From the NCBI GenBank assembly GCA_028866785.1, contig JAGWHN010000038.1, forward strand, positions 1 through 5,335: DNA of 5,335 bases, written 5' to 3'. Source of the stretch: Microcaldota archaeon (GTDB lineage Archaea > Micrarchaeota > Micrarchaeia > Micrarchaeales > CABMGC01). This document shows positions 5,112-5,335 of this stretch, one piece after another. Each line of letters opens with the position of its first letter. Position 1 is the first letter of the stretch. The notes under the pieces were generated by a model. It did no database searches and was not told the DNA's origin. It worked only from the letters and a program-made list of their open reading frames with translations. A program made the position numbers and the translations under genes.

Positions 5112-5335
5112 ATGGCAGTGGAAAATACGCTCGTCTCCAATCCCTGGGCCATCGTCTATCCATCATATGCCGAGCATAAGGGCGCGCTCATATTTGAGGA
5201 CTTAAAGGACAAGCGCAGGTTCATACTGCCAGACGGCTCGTATCTAAAGCTTCTCGCCTACTGCGCCAAGCCCAGGCCAAGGGATCAGGCGCTACAGGAC
5301 GCACGGTCACTATCCCCCAAGGGAGCGTCAAGGCT
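5112..5335 (+). CDS. Unrecognised protein, N-terminal 74 codons only
   Basis: The reading frame opens with ATG at 5112 and is still open at the end of the window, so the gene is cut at its 3' end. An in-frame TGA at 5103 rules out a longer N-terminus. The 74 visible residues begin with a SNPWAIVYPSY stretch (9-19). Next comes a likely strand pair with GALIFEDL (24-31) and a basic KDKRRFILPDG turn (32-42). A hydrophobic helix YLKLLAYC (44-51) follows, and then a polar KPRPRDQALQDA segment. The shape, a strand pair then a helix with a short cysteine-containing core, recalls small winged-helix or PqqD-like recognition domains, but this is a weak impression and I assign no function. There is no signal peptide. 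Codons resemble leuS (AGG, AAG, AUA). Confidence 0.75.
   Translation, partial: MAVENTLVSNPWAIVYPSYAEHKGALIFEDLKDKRRFILPDGSYLKLLAYCAKPRPRDQALQDARSLSPKGASR

Overview
The window comes from an archaeal genome, most likely a small-genome (DPANN-type) lineage, although no marker here fixes the phylum. The domain call rests on an archaeal/eukaryal-type leucyl-tRNA synthetase, an archaeal RNase P protein (Rnp4/Rpp21 family), a tRNA with a canonical bulge-helix-bulge intron after position 37 and no encoded CCA, and TATA boxes about 25-28 nt upstream of start codons. The DPANN suggestion comes from the shortened LeuRS, the compact gene spacing and the tRNA-Ile with a UAU anticodon. It is an inference.

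Layout: (1) 1-155, a promoter and an intron-containing tRNA-Ile(UAU) on the + strand. (2) 187-1764, three closely packed genes on the - strand, read from right to left: a small ASCH/DUF3850-like protein, a cytoplasmic HEXXH (gluzincin-like) putative metalloprotease, and a 142-residue protein of unknown function whose GTG start overlaps the protease stop codon. (3) 1765-1824, a divergent promoter region. (4) 1825-2139, rnp4. (5) 2140-2268, a 129-base spacer with small hairpins and the leuS promoter. (6) 2269-4875, leuS. (7) 4944-5048, a 34-residue basic microprotein ORF with its own TATA box and a hairpin over its stop codon. (8) 5112 to the end, the first 74 codons of an unrecognised gene that leaves the window.

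Three genes on the + strand are translation-related (tRNA-Ile, RNase P subunit, LeuRS). Three + strand protein genes have a TATA-like box centred about 25-28 nt before the start codon, which predicts leaderless mRNAs. The first two genes of the - strand group instead have a GTGA Shine-Dalgarno-like core 6 nt before ATG. Isoleucine codon use also separates the groups. By my hand count leuS uses AUA for about 44 of 59 Ile codons and AUU for 2, whereas the protease and its coupled partner use AUA for about 12 of 38 and AUU for 19. This suggests that the protease pair is a recent arrival beside the tRNA gene. The protease pair is the best candidate here for something undescribed, and the tRNA-Ile(UAU) is the most informative single element.
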